This document shows, in pieces, positions 36,929 through 49,380 of a stretch of 64,000 nucleotides of DNA. Both the position numbers and the translations under genes were made by a program. Positions within the stretch are counted from its first letter, which is position 1. Each line of letters begins with the position of its first letter. Source of the stretch: Inia geoffrensis (Eukaryota > Chordata > Mammalia > Artiodactyla > Iniidae); assembly GCA_036417435.1 (NCBI GenBank), contig CM070915.1, positions 80,787,799 through 80,851,798 of the forward strand, read 5' to 3'. The notes beneath the pieces are model-generated. The model was given only the letters and a program-made list of their open reading frames with translations, searched no databases and was not told the origin of the DNA.

Positions 36929-38613
36929 AATAGGGATTGATTAGGGTACAGGTTAGGGTACGGCAATGGCTTAGGGTTAGCGTACATTAGAGGGCATGGG
37001 TTAGTGTTGATGTACTGGTTAAAATTAGGACACGGTTGAGGGTAAAGTTTCGGGTGAGTGTCATGGTTAGGTTTCAGGTTAGGGTTAGGGTTAGGGAATG
37101 GAGAGGGATTAGGGTACAGGTTAGGGTACCGCTGCGGTTTAGTGTTAGCGTACGTGTGAGGGCACGAGTTAGTCTTGGTGTCCTGGTTAAGATTAGGGCA
37201 CGGGTGAGGGTAAGGCTTCGTGTGAGGGTCAGGGTTAGGATTCGGGTAAGGGTTAGGGTTAGGGAATGGAGAGGTATTAGGGTACAGTTTAGGTACGACA
37301 ATGCTTAAGGGTTAGCGTAAGTGTGAGGCCACGAGTTAGTGTTGGTGTACTGGTTAAGACAAGGGCACCGATGAGGGTAAGGCCTCGGAAAAGGGTCACG
37401 TTCAGGGTTTCGCTTAGGGTTAGGGTTAGGGAATGGGGAGGGATTAGGGTACAGGTTAGGGTACCGCTGCTGTTTAGTGTTAGCGTACGTATGAGGGCAC
37501 GAGTTAGTCTTGGTGTCCTGGTTAAGATTAGGGCACGGGTGAAGGTAAGGCTTCGGGTGAGGGTCAGGGTTAGGATTCGGGTTAGGGTTAGGGTTAGGGA
37601 ATGGGGAGGGATTACGGCACAGGATAGGGTACGACAATGCTTAAGGGTTAGCGTACTTTTGAGGGCATGAGTTAGTGTTTTTGTACTGGTTAAGATCAGG
37701 GCATTGGTTAGGGTATTGCATCGGAAGTGGGTCAGGTTTAGGGATGGGGTTAGGGTTAGGGTTAGGGAATGGAGAGGGATTAGGGTACAGGTTAGGGTTC
37801 CGCTGCGGTTTAGTGTTAGAGTATGTGTGAGGGCACGAGTTAGTCTTGGTGTCCTGGTTAAGATTAGGGCACGGGTGAAGGTAAGGCTCCGGGTGAGGGT
37901 CAGGGTTAGGATTCGGGTTAGGATTAGGGTTAGGGAATGGAGAGGGATTAGTGTACAGGTTAGGGTACGACAATGCTTCAGGGTTAGCGTACGTGTGAGG
38001 GCACGAGTTAGTGTTGGTGTACTGGTTAAGACAAGGGCACCGATGAGGGTAAGGCCTCGGAAAAGGGTCACGTTCAGGGTTTCGCTTAGGGTTAGGGTTA
38101 GGGAATGGGGAGGGATTAGGGTACAGGATAGGGTAAGACAATGCTTAAGGGTTAGCGTACGTTTGAGGGCATGAGTTAGTGTTTGTGTACTGGTTAAGAT
38201 CAGGGCATTGGTTAGGGTAGGGCATCGGAAGTTGGTCAGGTTTAGGGATGGGGTTAGGGTTAGGGTTAAGGAATTGGGAGGGATTAGGGTACAATTTAAG
38301 GTACGACCACGCTTAAGGTTTATCGTACGTGTGAGGGCACGAGTTAGTGTTGGTGTCCTGGTTAAGTTTAGGGCACGGGTGAGGGTAAGGTTTCGGGTGA
38401 GGGTCAGGGATAGAATTCGGGTTAGGGTTAGGGTTAGGGTTAGGGAATGAGGAGATATTAGGGCACAGTTTAGGGTACCACAACGCTTAAGGTTTAGCGT
38501 ACGTGTGAGGTCACTAGTTAGTGTTAGTGTACTGCTTACGATTAGGGCACGGGTGAGGGTAAGGCCTCGGAAGAGGGTCACGTTAAGGGTTAGGGTTAGG
38601 GTTAGGGTTAGGG
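36929..38613 (+). repeat. HOR unit a-b-c-b'-d-b-c-d-e/g-h (10 monomers)
   Basis: 1685 bp. An internal b-c-d run is duplicated with one rearranged b', and the ninth monomer is an e/g hybrid. The head AATAGGGATTG is unusual. The unit is repeated at 47696. Confidence 0.7.
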
Positions 38614-39962
38614 AATGGGGATTGACTAGGGTACAGGTTAGGGTACGGCAATGGCTTAGGGTTAGCGTACGTTAGAGGGCATGGGTTACTGTTGATGTAC
38701 TGGTTAAAATTAGGACACGGGTGAGGGTAAAGTTTCGGGTGAGTGTCATGGTTAGGTTCCAGGTTAGGGTTAGGGTTAGGGAATGGAGAGGGATTAGGGT
38801 ACAGGTTAGGGTACCGCTGCGGTTTAGTGTTAGCGTACGTGTTAGGGCACGAGTTAGTCTTGGTGTCCTGGTTAAGATTAGGGCACGGGTGAAGGTAAGG
38901 CTCCGGGTGAGGGTCAGGGTTAGGATTTGGGTTAGGGTTAGGGTTAGGGAATGGACAGGGATTAGGGTACAGTTTAGGGTACGACAATGCTTAAGGGTTA
39001 GCGTAAGTGTGAGGGCACGAGTTAGTGTTGGTGTACTGGTTAAGACAAGGGCACCGATGAGGGTAAGGCCTCGGAAAAGGGTCACGTTCAGGGTTTCGCT
39101 TAGTGTTAGTGTTAGGGAATGGGGAGGGATTAGGGTACAGGATAGGGTACGACAATGCTTAAGGGTTAGCGTACGTTTGAGGGCATGAGTTAGTGTTTTT
39201 GTACTGGTTAAGATCAGGGCATTGGTTAGGGTATTGCATCGGAAGTGGGTCTGGTTTAGGGATGGGGTTAGGGTTAGTGTTAAGGAATGGGGAGGGATTA
39301 GGGTACAATTTAGGGTACGACAACACTTAAGGTTTAGCGTACGTGTGAGGGCACGAGTTAGTGTTGGTGTCCTGGTTAAGATTAGGGCACGGGTGAGGGT
39401 AAGGCTTCGGGTGAGGGTCAGGGTTAGGATTCGTGTTAGGGTTAGGGTTAAGGAATGCAAGGAATTAGGGTACAGATTATGGTACGACAGTGCTTAAGGG
39501 TTAGCGTTCGTGTGAGGGCAAGGGTTAGTGTTAGTGTCCTGGTTAAGATTAGGGCACGGGTGAGGGTAAGGCTTCAGGTGAGGGTCAGGGTTAGGATTCG
39601 GGTTAGGGTTAGGGTTAGGGAATGGGGAGGGATTAGGGTACAGTTTAGGGTACGACAACGCTTAAGGTTTATCGTAAGTGTGAGGGCACGAGTTAGTGTT
39701 GGTGTCCTGGTTAAGTTTAGGGCACGGGTGAGGGTAAGGTTTCGGGTGAGGGTCAGGGATAGAATTCGGGTTAGGGTTAGGGTTAGGATTAGGGAATGGG
39801 GAGATATTAGGGCACAGTTTAGGGTACCACAACGGTGAATGTTTAGCGTACGTGTGAGGTCACTAGTTAGTGTTAGTGTACTGCTTACAATTAGGGCACG
39901 GGTGAGGGTAAGGCCTCGGAAGAGGGTCACGTTAAGGGTTAGGGTTAGGGTTAGGGTTAGGG
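38614..39962 (+). repeat. HOR unit a-b-c-d-e-f-g-h (8 monomers)
   Basis: 1349 bp. Monomer f has a short deletion (AATGCAAGGAATTAGG) and g has an extended tail with an extra TTAGGATTAGGG, giving a net +5 bp. Repeated at 49381. Confidence 0.75.
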
Positions 39963-40633
39963 AATGGGGATTGACTAGGGTACAGGTTAGTGTACGGCAA
40001 TGGCTTAGGGTTAGCGTACGTTAGAGGGCATGGGTTAGTGTTGATGTACTGGTAAAATTAGGACACGGTTGAGGGTAAAGTTTCGGGTGATTGTCATGGT
40101 TAGGTTTCAGGTTAGGGTTAGGGTTTGGGAATGGAGAGGGATTAGGGTACAGGTTAGGGTACCGCTGCGGTTTAGTGTTAGCGTACGTGTGAGGGCACGA
40201 GTTAGTCTTGGTGTCCTTGTTAAGATTAGGGCACGGGTGAGCATAAGGCTTTGGGTGAGGGTCATTGTTAGGATTCGGGTAAGGGTTAGGGATAGGGAAT
40301 GGAGAGGGATTAGGGTACAGGTTATGGTATTTCAATGCTTAAGGGTTAGCGTAAGTGTGAGGGCAGGAGTTAGTGTTGGTGTCCTGGTTAAGATTAGGGC
40401 ACGGGTGAGGGTAAGGTTTCGGGTGAGGGTCAGGGATAGAATTCGGGTTAGGGTTAGGGTTAGGGAATGGGGAGATATTAGGGCACAGTTTAGGGTACCA
40501 CAACGCTTAAGGTTTAGCGTACGTGTGAGGTCACTAGTTCGTGTTAGTGTACTGCTTACGATTAGGGCACGGGTGAGGGTAAGGCCTCGGAAGAGGGTCA
40601 CGTTAAGGGTTATGGTTAGGGTTAGGGTTAGGG
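39963..40633 (+). repeat. HOR unit a-b-c/g-h (4 monomers)
   Basis: 671 bp. The third monomer begins as c (GGTATTTCAATGC, GCGTAAGTGTGAGG) and ends as g. Confidence 0.7.
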
Positions 40634-41809
40634 AATGGGGATTGATTAGGGTACAGGTTAGGGTACGGCAATGGCTTAGGGTTAGCGTACGTTAGAGGGC
40701 ATGGGTTAGTGTTGATGTACTGGTTAAAATTAGGACACGGGTGAGGGTAAAGTTTCGGGTGAGTGTCATGTTTAGGTTTCAGGTTAGGGTTAGGTTTAGG
40801 GAATTGAGAGGGATTAGGGTATAGGTTAGGGTACGACAATGCCTAAGGGTTAGCGTAAGTGTGAGGGCACGATTTAGTGTTGGTGTACTGGTTAAGACAT
40901 GGGCACCGATGAGTGTAAGGCCTCGGAAAAGGGTCACGTTCAGGGTTTCGCTTATTGTTAGAGTTAGGAAATGGGGAGGGATTAGGGTACAGGATAGGGT
41001 ACGACAATGCTTAAGGGTTAGCGTACGTTTGAGGGCATGAGTTAGTGTTTGTGTACTGGTTAAGATTAGGGCATTGGTTAGGGTAGGGCATCAGAAGTGG
41101 GTCAGGTTTAGGGATGGGGTTAGGGTTAGGGTTAAGGAATGGGGAGGGATTAAGGTACAATTTAGGGTACGACAACGCTTAAGGTTTAACATACGTGTGA
41201 GGACACGAGTTAGTGTTGGTGTCCTGGTTAAGATTAGGGCACGGGTGAGGGTAAGGTTTCGGGTGAGGGTCAGGGTTAGGATTCGTGTTAGGGTTAGGGT
41301 TAAGGAATGCAGAGGGATTAGGGTACAGCTTAGGGTACGACAGTGCTTAAGGGTTAGCATTCGTGTGAGGGCAAGGGTTAGTGTTAGTGTCCTGGTTAAG
41401 ATTAGGGCACGGGTGAGGGTAAGGCTACAGGTGAGGGTCAGGGTTAGGATTCGGGCTAGGGTTAGGGTTCGGGAATGGGGAGGGAGTAGGGTACATTTTA
41501 GGGTATGACAACGATTAAGGGTTAGCGTACGTGTGAGGGCACGAGTTAGTGTTGGTGTCCTGGTTAAGATTAGGGCACGGGTGAGGGTAAGGTTTCGGGT
41601 GAGGTTCAGGGATAGAATTCGGGTTAGTGTTAGGGTTACGGAATGGGGAGATATTAGGGCACAGTTTAGGGTACCACAACGCTTAAGGTTTAGCGTACGT
41701 GTGAGGTCAGTAGTTAGTGTTAGTGTACTGCTTATGATTAGGGCACGGGTGAGTGTATGGCCTCGGAAGAGGGTCACGTTAAGGGTTAGGGTTAGGGTTA
41801 GGGTTAGGA
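40634..41809 (+). repeat. HOR unit a-c-d-e-f-g-h (7 monomers)
   Basis: 1176 bp, lacking b. It shares CATGTTTAGG, AATTGAGAGG and GACATGGGCACC with the units at 28885, 43172 and 45182. Confidence 0.75.
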
Positions 41810-42331
41810 AATGGGGATTGATTAGGGTACAGATTATGGTATGGCAATGGCTTAGGGGTAGCGTACGTTAGAGGGCTTGGGTTAGTGTTGATGTACTGGT
41901 TAAAATTAGGACACGGGTGAGGGTAAAGTTTCGGGTGAGTGTCATGGTTAGGTTTCAGGTTAGGGTTAGGGTTAGGGAATGGAGAGGGATTAGGGTACAG
42001 GTTAGGGTACCGCTGCAGTTTAGTGTTAGCGTACGTGTGAGGGCACGAGTTAGTCTTGGTGTCCTGGTTAAGATTAGGGCACGGGTGAGGGTAAGGTTTC
42101 GGGTGAGGGTCAGGGTTAGGATTCGGGTTAGGGTTAGGGTTAGGGAATGGAGAGGGATTAGGGTACAGGTTAGGGTACGACAATGCTTAAGGGTTAGCGT
42201 AAGTGTGAGGGCACGAGTTAGTGTTGGTGTACTGGTTAAGACAAGGGCACCGATGAGGGTAAGGCCTCGGAAAAGGGTCACGTTCAGGGTTAGGGTTAGG
42301 GTTAGGGTTAGGGTTAGGGTTAGGGTTAGGG
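41810..42331 (+). repeat. HOR unit a-b-c ending in a 7 x TTAGGG run
   Basis: 522 bp, which is three monomers plus 18 bp. The c monomer ends at GTCACGTTCAGGG and passes straight into a perfect TTAGGG run and then the next a. Confidence 0.75.
42290..42331 (+). repeat. Perfect (TTAGGG)7 tract
   Basis: Seven uninterrupted TTAGGG copies, the longest I found. It sits exactly where a c tail is joined to an a head, a junction not present in the parent order. Confidence 0.95.
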
Positions 42332-43171
42332 AATGGGGATTGATTAGGGTACAGGTTAGGGTACGGCAATGGCTTAGGGTTAGCATACGTTAGAGGGCAT
42401 GGGTTAGTTTTGATGTACTGGTTAAAATTAGGACACGGGTGAGGGTAAAGTTTTGGGTGAGTGTCATGGTTAGGTTTCAGGTTAGGATTAGGGTTAGGGA
42501 ATGGAGAGGGATTAGGGTACAGGTTAGGGTACCGCTGCGGTTTAGTGTTAGCGTACGTGTGAGGGCACGAGTTAGACTTTGTGTCCTGGTTAAGATTAGG
42601 GCACGGGTGAGGGTAAGGCACCGGGTGAGGGTCAGGGTTAGGATTCGGGTTAGGGTTAGGGTTAGGGAATGGAGAGGGATTAGGGTACAATTTAGGGTAC
42701 GACAATGCTTAAGGATTAGCGTAAGTGTGAGGGCACGAGTTAGTGTTGGTGTACTGGTTAAGACAAGGGTACCGATGAGGGTAAGGCCTCGGAAAAGGGT
42801 CACGTTCAGGGTTTCGCTTAGGGTTAGGGTTAGGGAATGGGGAGGGATTAGGGTACAGGATAGGGTACGACAATGCTTAAGGGTTAGCGTACGTTTGAGG
42901 GCAGGAGTTAGTGTTGTTGTCCTGGTTAAGATTAGGGCACGGGTGAGGGTAAGGTTTCGGGTGAGGGTCAGGGATAGAATTCGGGTTAGGGTTAGGGTTA
43001 GGGAATGGGGAGATATTAGGGCACAGTTTAGGGTACCACAACGCTTAAGGTTTAGCGTACGTGTGAGGTCACTAGTTAGTGTTAGTGTACTGCTTACGAT
43101 TAGGGCACGGGTGAGGGTAAGGCCTCGGAAGAGGGTCACGTTAAGGGTTAGGGTTAGGGTTAGGGTTAGGG
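42332..43171 (+). repeat. HOR unit a-b-c-d/g-h (5 monomers)
   Basis: 840 bp. The d/g hybrid (GGCAGGAGTTAGTGTTGTTG) matches that at 28549. The b monomer has GTTAGACTTTGTGTCC, shared with 28291. Confidence 0.7.
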
Positions 43172-44916
43172 AATGGGGATTGATTAGGGTACAGGTTAGG
43201 GTACGGCAATGGCTTAGGGTTAGCGTACGTTAGAGGGCATGGGTTAGTGTTGATGTACTGGTTAAAATTAGGACACGGGTGAGGGTAAAGTTTCGGGTGA
43301 GTGTCATGTTTAGGTTTCAGGTTAGGGTTAGGGTTAGGGAATTGAGAGGTTTTAGGGTATAGGTTAGGGTACGACAATGCCTAAGGGTTAGCGTAAGTGT
43401 GAGGGCACGATTTAGTGTTGGTGTACTGGTTAAGACATGGGCACCGATGATTGTAAGGCCTCGGAAAAGGGTCACGTTCAGGGTTTCGCTTATTGTTAGG
43501 GTTAGGAAATGGGGAGGGATTAGGGTACAGGATAGGGTACGACAATGCTTAAGGGTTAGCGTACGTTTGAGGGCATGAGTTAGTGTTTGTGTACTGGTTA
43601 AGATTAGGGCATTGGTTAGGGTAGGGCATCAGAATTGGGTCAGGTTTAGGGATGGGGTTAGGGTTAGGGTTAAGGAATGGGGAGGGATTAGGGTACAATT
43701 TAGGGTACGACAACGCTTAAGGTTTAGCATACGTGTGAGGACACGAGTTAGTGTTGGTGTCCTGGTTAAGATTAGGGCACGGGTGAGGGTAAGGTTTCGG
43801 GTGAGGGTCAGGGTTAGGATTCGTGTTAGGGTTAGGGTTAAGGAATGCAGAGGGATTAGGGTACAGCTTAGGGTACGACAGTGCTTAAGGGTTAGCGTTC
43901 GTGTGAGGGCAAGGGTTAGTGTTAGTGTCCTGGTTAAGATTAGGGCACGGGTGAGGGTAAGGCTACAGGTGAGGGTCAGGGTTAGGATTCGGGTTAGGGT
44001 TAGGGTTCGGGAATGGGGAGGGATTAGGGTACAGTTTAGGGTATGACAACGATTAAGGGTTAGCGTACGTGTGAGGGCACGAGTTAGTGTTGGTGTCCTG
44101 GTTAAGATTAGGGCACGGGTGAGGGTAAGGTTTCGGGTGAGGTTCAGGGATAGAATTCGGGTTAGTGTTAGGGTTAGGGAATGGGGAGATATTAGGGCAC
44201 AGTTTAGGGTACCACAACGCTTAAGGTTTAGCGTACGTGTGAGGTCACTAGTTAGTGTTAGTGTACTGCTTACGATTAGGGCACGGGTGAGGGTAAGGCC
44301 TCGGAAGAGGGTCACGTTAAGGGTTAGGGTTAGGGTTAGGGAATGGGGATTGATTAGGGTACAGGTTAGGGTAGGGCAATGGCTTAGGGTTAGCGTACGT
44401 TAGAGGGCATGGGTTAGTGTTGATGTACTGGTTAAAATTAGGACACGGGTGAGGGTAAAGTTTCGGGTGAGTGTCATGGTTAGGTTTCAGGTTAGGGTTA
44501 GGGTTAGGGAATGGAGAGGGATTAGGGTACAGGTTAGGGTACCGCTGCTGTTTAGTGTTAGTGTACGTGTGAGGGCACGAGTTAGTCTTGGTGTCCTGGT
44601 TAAGATTAGGGCACGGGTGAGGGTAAGGCTCCGGGTGAGGGTCAGGGTTAGGATTCGGGTTAAGGTTAGGGTTAGGGAATGGAGAGGGATTAGAGTACAG
44701 GTTAGGGTACGACAATGCTTAAGGGTTAGCGTAAGTGTGAGGGCACGAGTTAGTGTTTGTGTAGTGGTTAAGACAAGGGCACCGAAAAGGGTAAGGCCTC
44801 GGAAAAGGCTCACGTTCAGGGTTTCGCTTAGGGTTAGGCTTAGGGAATGGGGAGGGATTAGGGTACAAGATAGGGTACGACAATGCTTAAGGGTTAGCGT
44901 ACGTTTGAGGGCATGA
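42500..44916 (+). repeat. 2.4-kb duplicated block, copy 2
   Basis: Second copy of the block at 28213-30628. Beyond 44916 the sequence follows a normal d monomer, while copy 1 switches to a d/e hybrid. Confidence 0.75.
43172..44341 (+). repeat. HOR unit a-c-d-e-f-g-h (7 monomers)
   Basis: 1170 bp, lacking b. Near-identical to the unit at 28885, 14,287 bp upstream. Confidence 0.75.
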
Positions 44917-45181
44917 GTTAGTGTTTGTGTACTGGTTAAGATTAGGGCATTGGTTAGGGTAGGGCATCGGAAGTGGGTCAGGTTTAGGGATGAGGTTAGG
45001 GTTAGGGTTAAGGAATGGGGAGGGATTAGGGTACAATTTAGGGTACGACAACGCTTAAGGTTTAGCGTACGTGTGAGGTCACTAGTTAGTGTTAGTGTAC
45101 TGCTTACGATTAGGGCACGGGTGAGGGTAAGGCCTCGGAAGAGGGTCACATTAAGGGTTAGGGTTAGGGTTAGGGTTAGGG
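44342..45181 (+). repeat. HOR unit a-b-c-d-e/h (5 monomers)
   Basis: 840 bp. The last monomer has an e head (GTACAATTTAGGG) and an h tail, switching near 45075 at GTGTGAGGTCACTAG. Confidence 0.7.
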
Positions 45182-46351
45182 AATGGGGATTGATTAGGGT
45201 ACAGGTTAGTGTACGGCAATGGCTTAGGGTTAGCGTACGTTAGAGGGCATGGGTTAGTGTTGATGTACTGGTTAAAATTAGGACACGGGTGAGGGTAAAG
45301 TTTCGGGTGAGTGTCATGTTTAGGTTTCAGGTTAGGGTTAGGGTTAGGGAATTGAGAGGGATTAGGGTATAGGTTAGGGTACGACAATGCCTAAGGGTTA
45401 GCGTAAGTGTGAGGGCACGATTTAGTGTTGGTGTACTGGTTAAGACATGGGCACCGATGAGTGTAAGGCCTCGGAAAAGGGTCACGTTCAGGGTTCCGCT
45501 TATTGTTAGGGTTAGGAAATGGGGAGGGATTAGGGTACAGGATAGGGTACGACAATGCTTAAGGGTTAGCGTACGTTTGAGGGCATGAGTTAGTGTTTGT
45601 GTACTGGTTAAGATTAGGGCATTGGTTAGGGTAGGGCATCAGAATTGGGTCAGGTTTAGGGATGGGGTTAGGGTTAGGGTTAAGGAATGGGGAGGGATTA
45701 GGGTACAATTTAGGGTACGACAACGCTTAAGGTTTAGCATACGTGTGAGGACACGAGTTAGTGTTGGTGTCCTGGTTAAGATTAGGGCACGGGTGAGGGT
45801 AAGGTTTCGGGTGAGGGTCAGGGTTAGGATTCGTGTTAGGGTTAGGGTTAAGGAATGCAGAGGGATTAGGGTACAGCTTAGGGTACGACAGTGCTTAAGG
45901 GTTAGCGTTCGTGTGAGGGCAAGGGTTAGTGTTAGTGTCCTGGTTAAGATTAGGGCACGGGTGAGGGTAAGGCTACAGGTGAGGGTCAGGGTTAGGATTC
46001 GGGTTAGGGTTAGGGTTCGGGAATGGGGAGGGATTAGGGTACAGTTTAGGGTATGACAACGATTAAGGGTTAGCGTACGTGTGAGGGCACGAGTTAGTGT
46101 TGGTGTCCTGGTTAAGATTAGGGCACGGGTGAGGGTAAGGTTTCGGGTGAGGTTCAGGGATAGAATTCGGGTTAGTGTTAGGGTTAGGGAATGGGGAGAT
46201 ATTAGGGCACAGTTTAGGGTACCACAACGCTTAAGGTTTAGCGTACGTGTGAGGTCACTAGTTAGTGTTAGTGTACTGCTTACGATTAGGGCACGGGTGA
46301 GGGTAAGACCTCGGAAGAGGGTCACGTTAAGGTTTAGGGTTAGGGTTAGGG
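45182..46351 (+). repeat. HOR unit a-c-d-e-f-g-h (7 monomers)
   Basis: 1170 bp, lacking b. From about 45807 onward it is part of the 5-kb block also seen at 35040. Confidence 0.75.
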
Positions 46352-47695
46352 AATGGGGATTGATTAGGGTACAGGTTAGGGTAGGGCAATGGCTTAGGGT
46401 TAGCGTACGTTAGAGCGCATGGGTTAGTGTTGATGTACTGGTTAAAATTAGGACACGGGTGAGGGTAAAGTTTCGGGTGAGTGTCATGGTTAGGTTTCAG
46501 GTTAGGGTTAGGGTTAGGGAATGGAGAGGGATTAGGGTACAGGTTAGGGTACCGCTGCGGTTTAGTGTTAGCGTACGTGTGAGGGCACGAGTTAGTCTTG
46601 GTGTCCTGGTTAAGATTAGGGCACGGGTGAGGGTAAGGCTCCGGGTGAGGGTCAGGGTTAGGATTCGGGTTAAGGTTAGGGTTAGGGAATGGAGAGGGAT
46701 TAGCGTACAGGTTAGAGTACGACAATGCTTAAGGGTTAGCGTAAGTGTGAGGGAACGAGTTAGTGTTTGTGTACTGGTTAAGACAAGGGCACCGAAAAGG
46801 GTAAGGCCTCGGAAAAGGGTCACGTTCAGGGTTTCGCTTAGGGTTAGGCTTAGGGAATGGGGAGGGATTAGGGTACAGGATAGGGTACGACAATGCTTAA
46901 GGGTTAGCGTACGTTTGAGGGCATGAGTTAGTGTTTGTGTACTGGTTAAGATTAGGGCATTGGTTAGGGTAGGGCATCGGAAGTGGGTCAGGTTTAGGGA
47001 TGGGGTTAGGGTTAGGGTTAAGGAATGGGCAGGGATTAGGGTACAATTTAGGGTACGACAACGCTTAAGGTTTAGCGTACGTGTGAGGGCACGAGTTAGT
47101 GTTGGTGTCCTGGTTAAGATTAGGGCGCGGGTGAGGGTAAGGCTTAGGGTGAGGGTCAGGGTCAGGATTCGTGTTAGGGTTAGGGTTAAGGAATGCAGAG
47201 GGATTAGGGTACAGCTTAGGGTACGACAGTGCTTAAGGGCTAGCGTTCGTGTGAGGGCAAGGGTTAGTGTTAGTGTCCTGGTTAAGATTAGGGCACGGGT
47301 GAGGGTAAGGCTTCAGGTGAGGGTCAGGGTTAGGATTCGGGTTAGGGTTAGGGTTAGGGAATGGGGAGGGATTACTGTACAGTTTAGGGTACGACAACGA
47401 TTAAGGGTTAGCGTACGTGTGAGGGCACGAGTTAGTGTTGGTGTCCTGGTTAAGATTAGGGCACGCGTGAGGGTAAGGTTTCGGGTGAGGGTCAGGGATA
47501 GAATTCGGGTTAGGGTTAGGGTTAGGGAATGGGGAGATATTAGAGCACAGTTTAGGGTTCCACAACGTTTAAGGTTTAGCGTACGTGTGAGGTCACTAGT
47601 TAGTGTTAGAGTACTGCTTACGATTAGGGCACGGGTGAGGGTAAGGCCTCGGAAGAGGGTCACGTTAAGGGTTAGGGTTAGGGTTAGGGTTAGGG
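46352..47695 (+). repeat. HOR unit a-b-c-d-e-f-g-h (8 monomers)
   Basis: 1344 bp; sister of the unit at 35585, sharing GTTAGAGCGCATGG. Confidence 0.75.
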
Positions 47696-49380
47696 AATAG
47701 GGATTGATTAGGGTACAGGTTAGGGTACGGCAATGGCTTAGGGTTAGCATACATTAGAGGGCATGGGTTAGTGTTGATGTACTGGTTAAAATTAGGACAC
47801 GGTTGAGGGTAAAGTTTCGGGTGAGTGTCATGGTTAGGTTTCAGGTTAGGGTTAGGGTTAGGGAATGGAGAGGGATTAGGGTACAGGTTAGGGTACCGCT
47901 GCGGTTTAGTGTTAGCGTACGTGTGAGGGCACGAGTTAGTCTTGGTGTCCTGGTTAAGATTAGGGCACGGGTGAGGGTAAGGCTTCGTGTGAGGGTCAGG
48001 GTTAGGATTCGGGTAAGGGTTAGGGTTAGGGAATGGAGAGGTATTAGGGTACAGTTTAGGTACGACAATGCTTAAGGGTTAGCGTAAGTGTGAGGCCACG
48101 AGTTAGTGTTGGTGTACTGGTTAAGACAAGGGCACCGATGAGGGTAAGGCCTCGGAAAAGGGTCACGTTCAGGGTTTCGCTTAGGGTTAGGGTTAGGGAA
48201 TGGGGAGGGATTAGGGTACAGGTTAGGGTACCGCTGCTGTTTAGTGTTAGCGTACGTATGAGGGCACGAGTTAGTCTTGGTGTCCTGGTTAAGATTAGGG
48301 CACGGGTGAAGGTAAGGCTTCGGGTGAGGGTCAGGGTTAGGATTCGGGTTAGGGTTAGGGTTAGGGAATGGGGAGGGATTACGGCACAGGATAGGGTACG
48401 ACAATGCTTAAGGGTTAGCGTACTTTTGAGGGCATGAGTTAGTGTTTTTGTACTGGTTAAGATCAGGGCATTGGTTAGGGTATTGCATCGGAAGTGGGTC
48501 AGGTTTAGGGATGGGGTTCGGGTTAGGGTTAGGGAATGGAGAGGGATTAGGGTACAGGTTAGGGTTCCGCTGCGGTTTAGTGTTAGAGTATGTGTGAGGG
48601 CACGAGTTAGTCTTGGTGTCCTGGTTAAGATTAGGGCACGGGTGAAGGTAAGGCTCCGGGTGAGGGTCAGGGTTAGGATTCGGGTTAGGATTAGGGTTAG
48701 GGAATGGAGAGGGATTAGTGTACAGGTTAGGGTACGACAATGCTTCAGGGTTAGCGTACGTGTGAGGGCACGAGTTAGTGTTGGTGTACTGGTTAAGACA
48801 AGGGCACCGATGAGGGTAAGGCCTCGGAAAAGGGTCACGTTCAGGGTTTCGCTTAGGGTTAGGGTTAGGGAATGGGGAGGGATTAGGGTACAGGATAGGG
48901 TAAGACAATGCTTAAGGGTTAGCGTACGTTTGAGGGCATGAGTTAGTGTTTGTGTACTGGTTAAGATCAGGGCATTGGTTAGGGTAGGGCATCGGAAGTT
49001 GGTCAGGTTTAGGGATGGGGTTAGGGTTAGGGTTAAGGAATTGGGAGGGATTAGGGTACAATTTAAGGTACGACCACGCTTAAGGTTTATCGTACGTGTG
49101 AGGGCACGAGTTAGTGTTGGTGTCCTGGTTAAGTTTAGGGCACGGGTGAGGGTAAGGTTTCGGGTGAGGGTCAGGGATAGAATTCGGGTTAGGGTTAGGG
49201 TTAGGGTTAGGGAATGAGGAGATATTAGGGCACAGTTTAGGGTACCACAACGCTTAAGGTTTAGCGTACGTGTGAGGTCACTAGTTAGTGTTAGTGTACT
49301 GCTTACGATTAGGGCACGGGTGAGGGTAAGGCCTCGGAAGAGGGTCACGTTAAGGGTTAGGGTTAGGGTTAGGGTTAGGG
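47696..49380 (+). repeat. HOR unit a-b-c-b'-d-b-c-d-e/g-h (10 monomers)
   Basis: 1685 bp; sister of the unit at 36929 with the same internal rearrangement and the same AATAGGGATTG head. Confidence 0.7.

Larger units (their letters stand above)
35040..40052 (+). repeat. 5-kb duplicated block, copy 1
   Basis: Matches 45807-50819 at a constant offset of 10,767 bp. The match ends with a 1-bp indel at about 40053, where GGTAAAATTAGG stands against GGTTAAAATTAGG. By eye I noted about fifteen to twenty substitutions and no internal indel. Confidence 0.8.
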
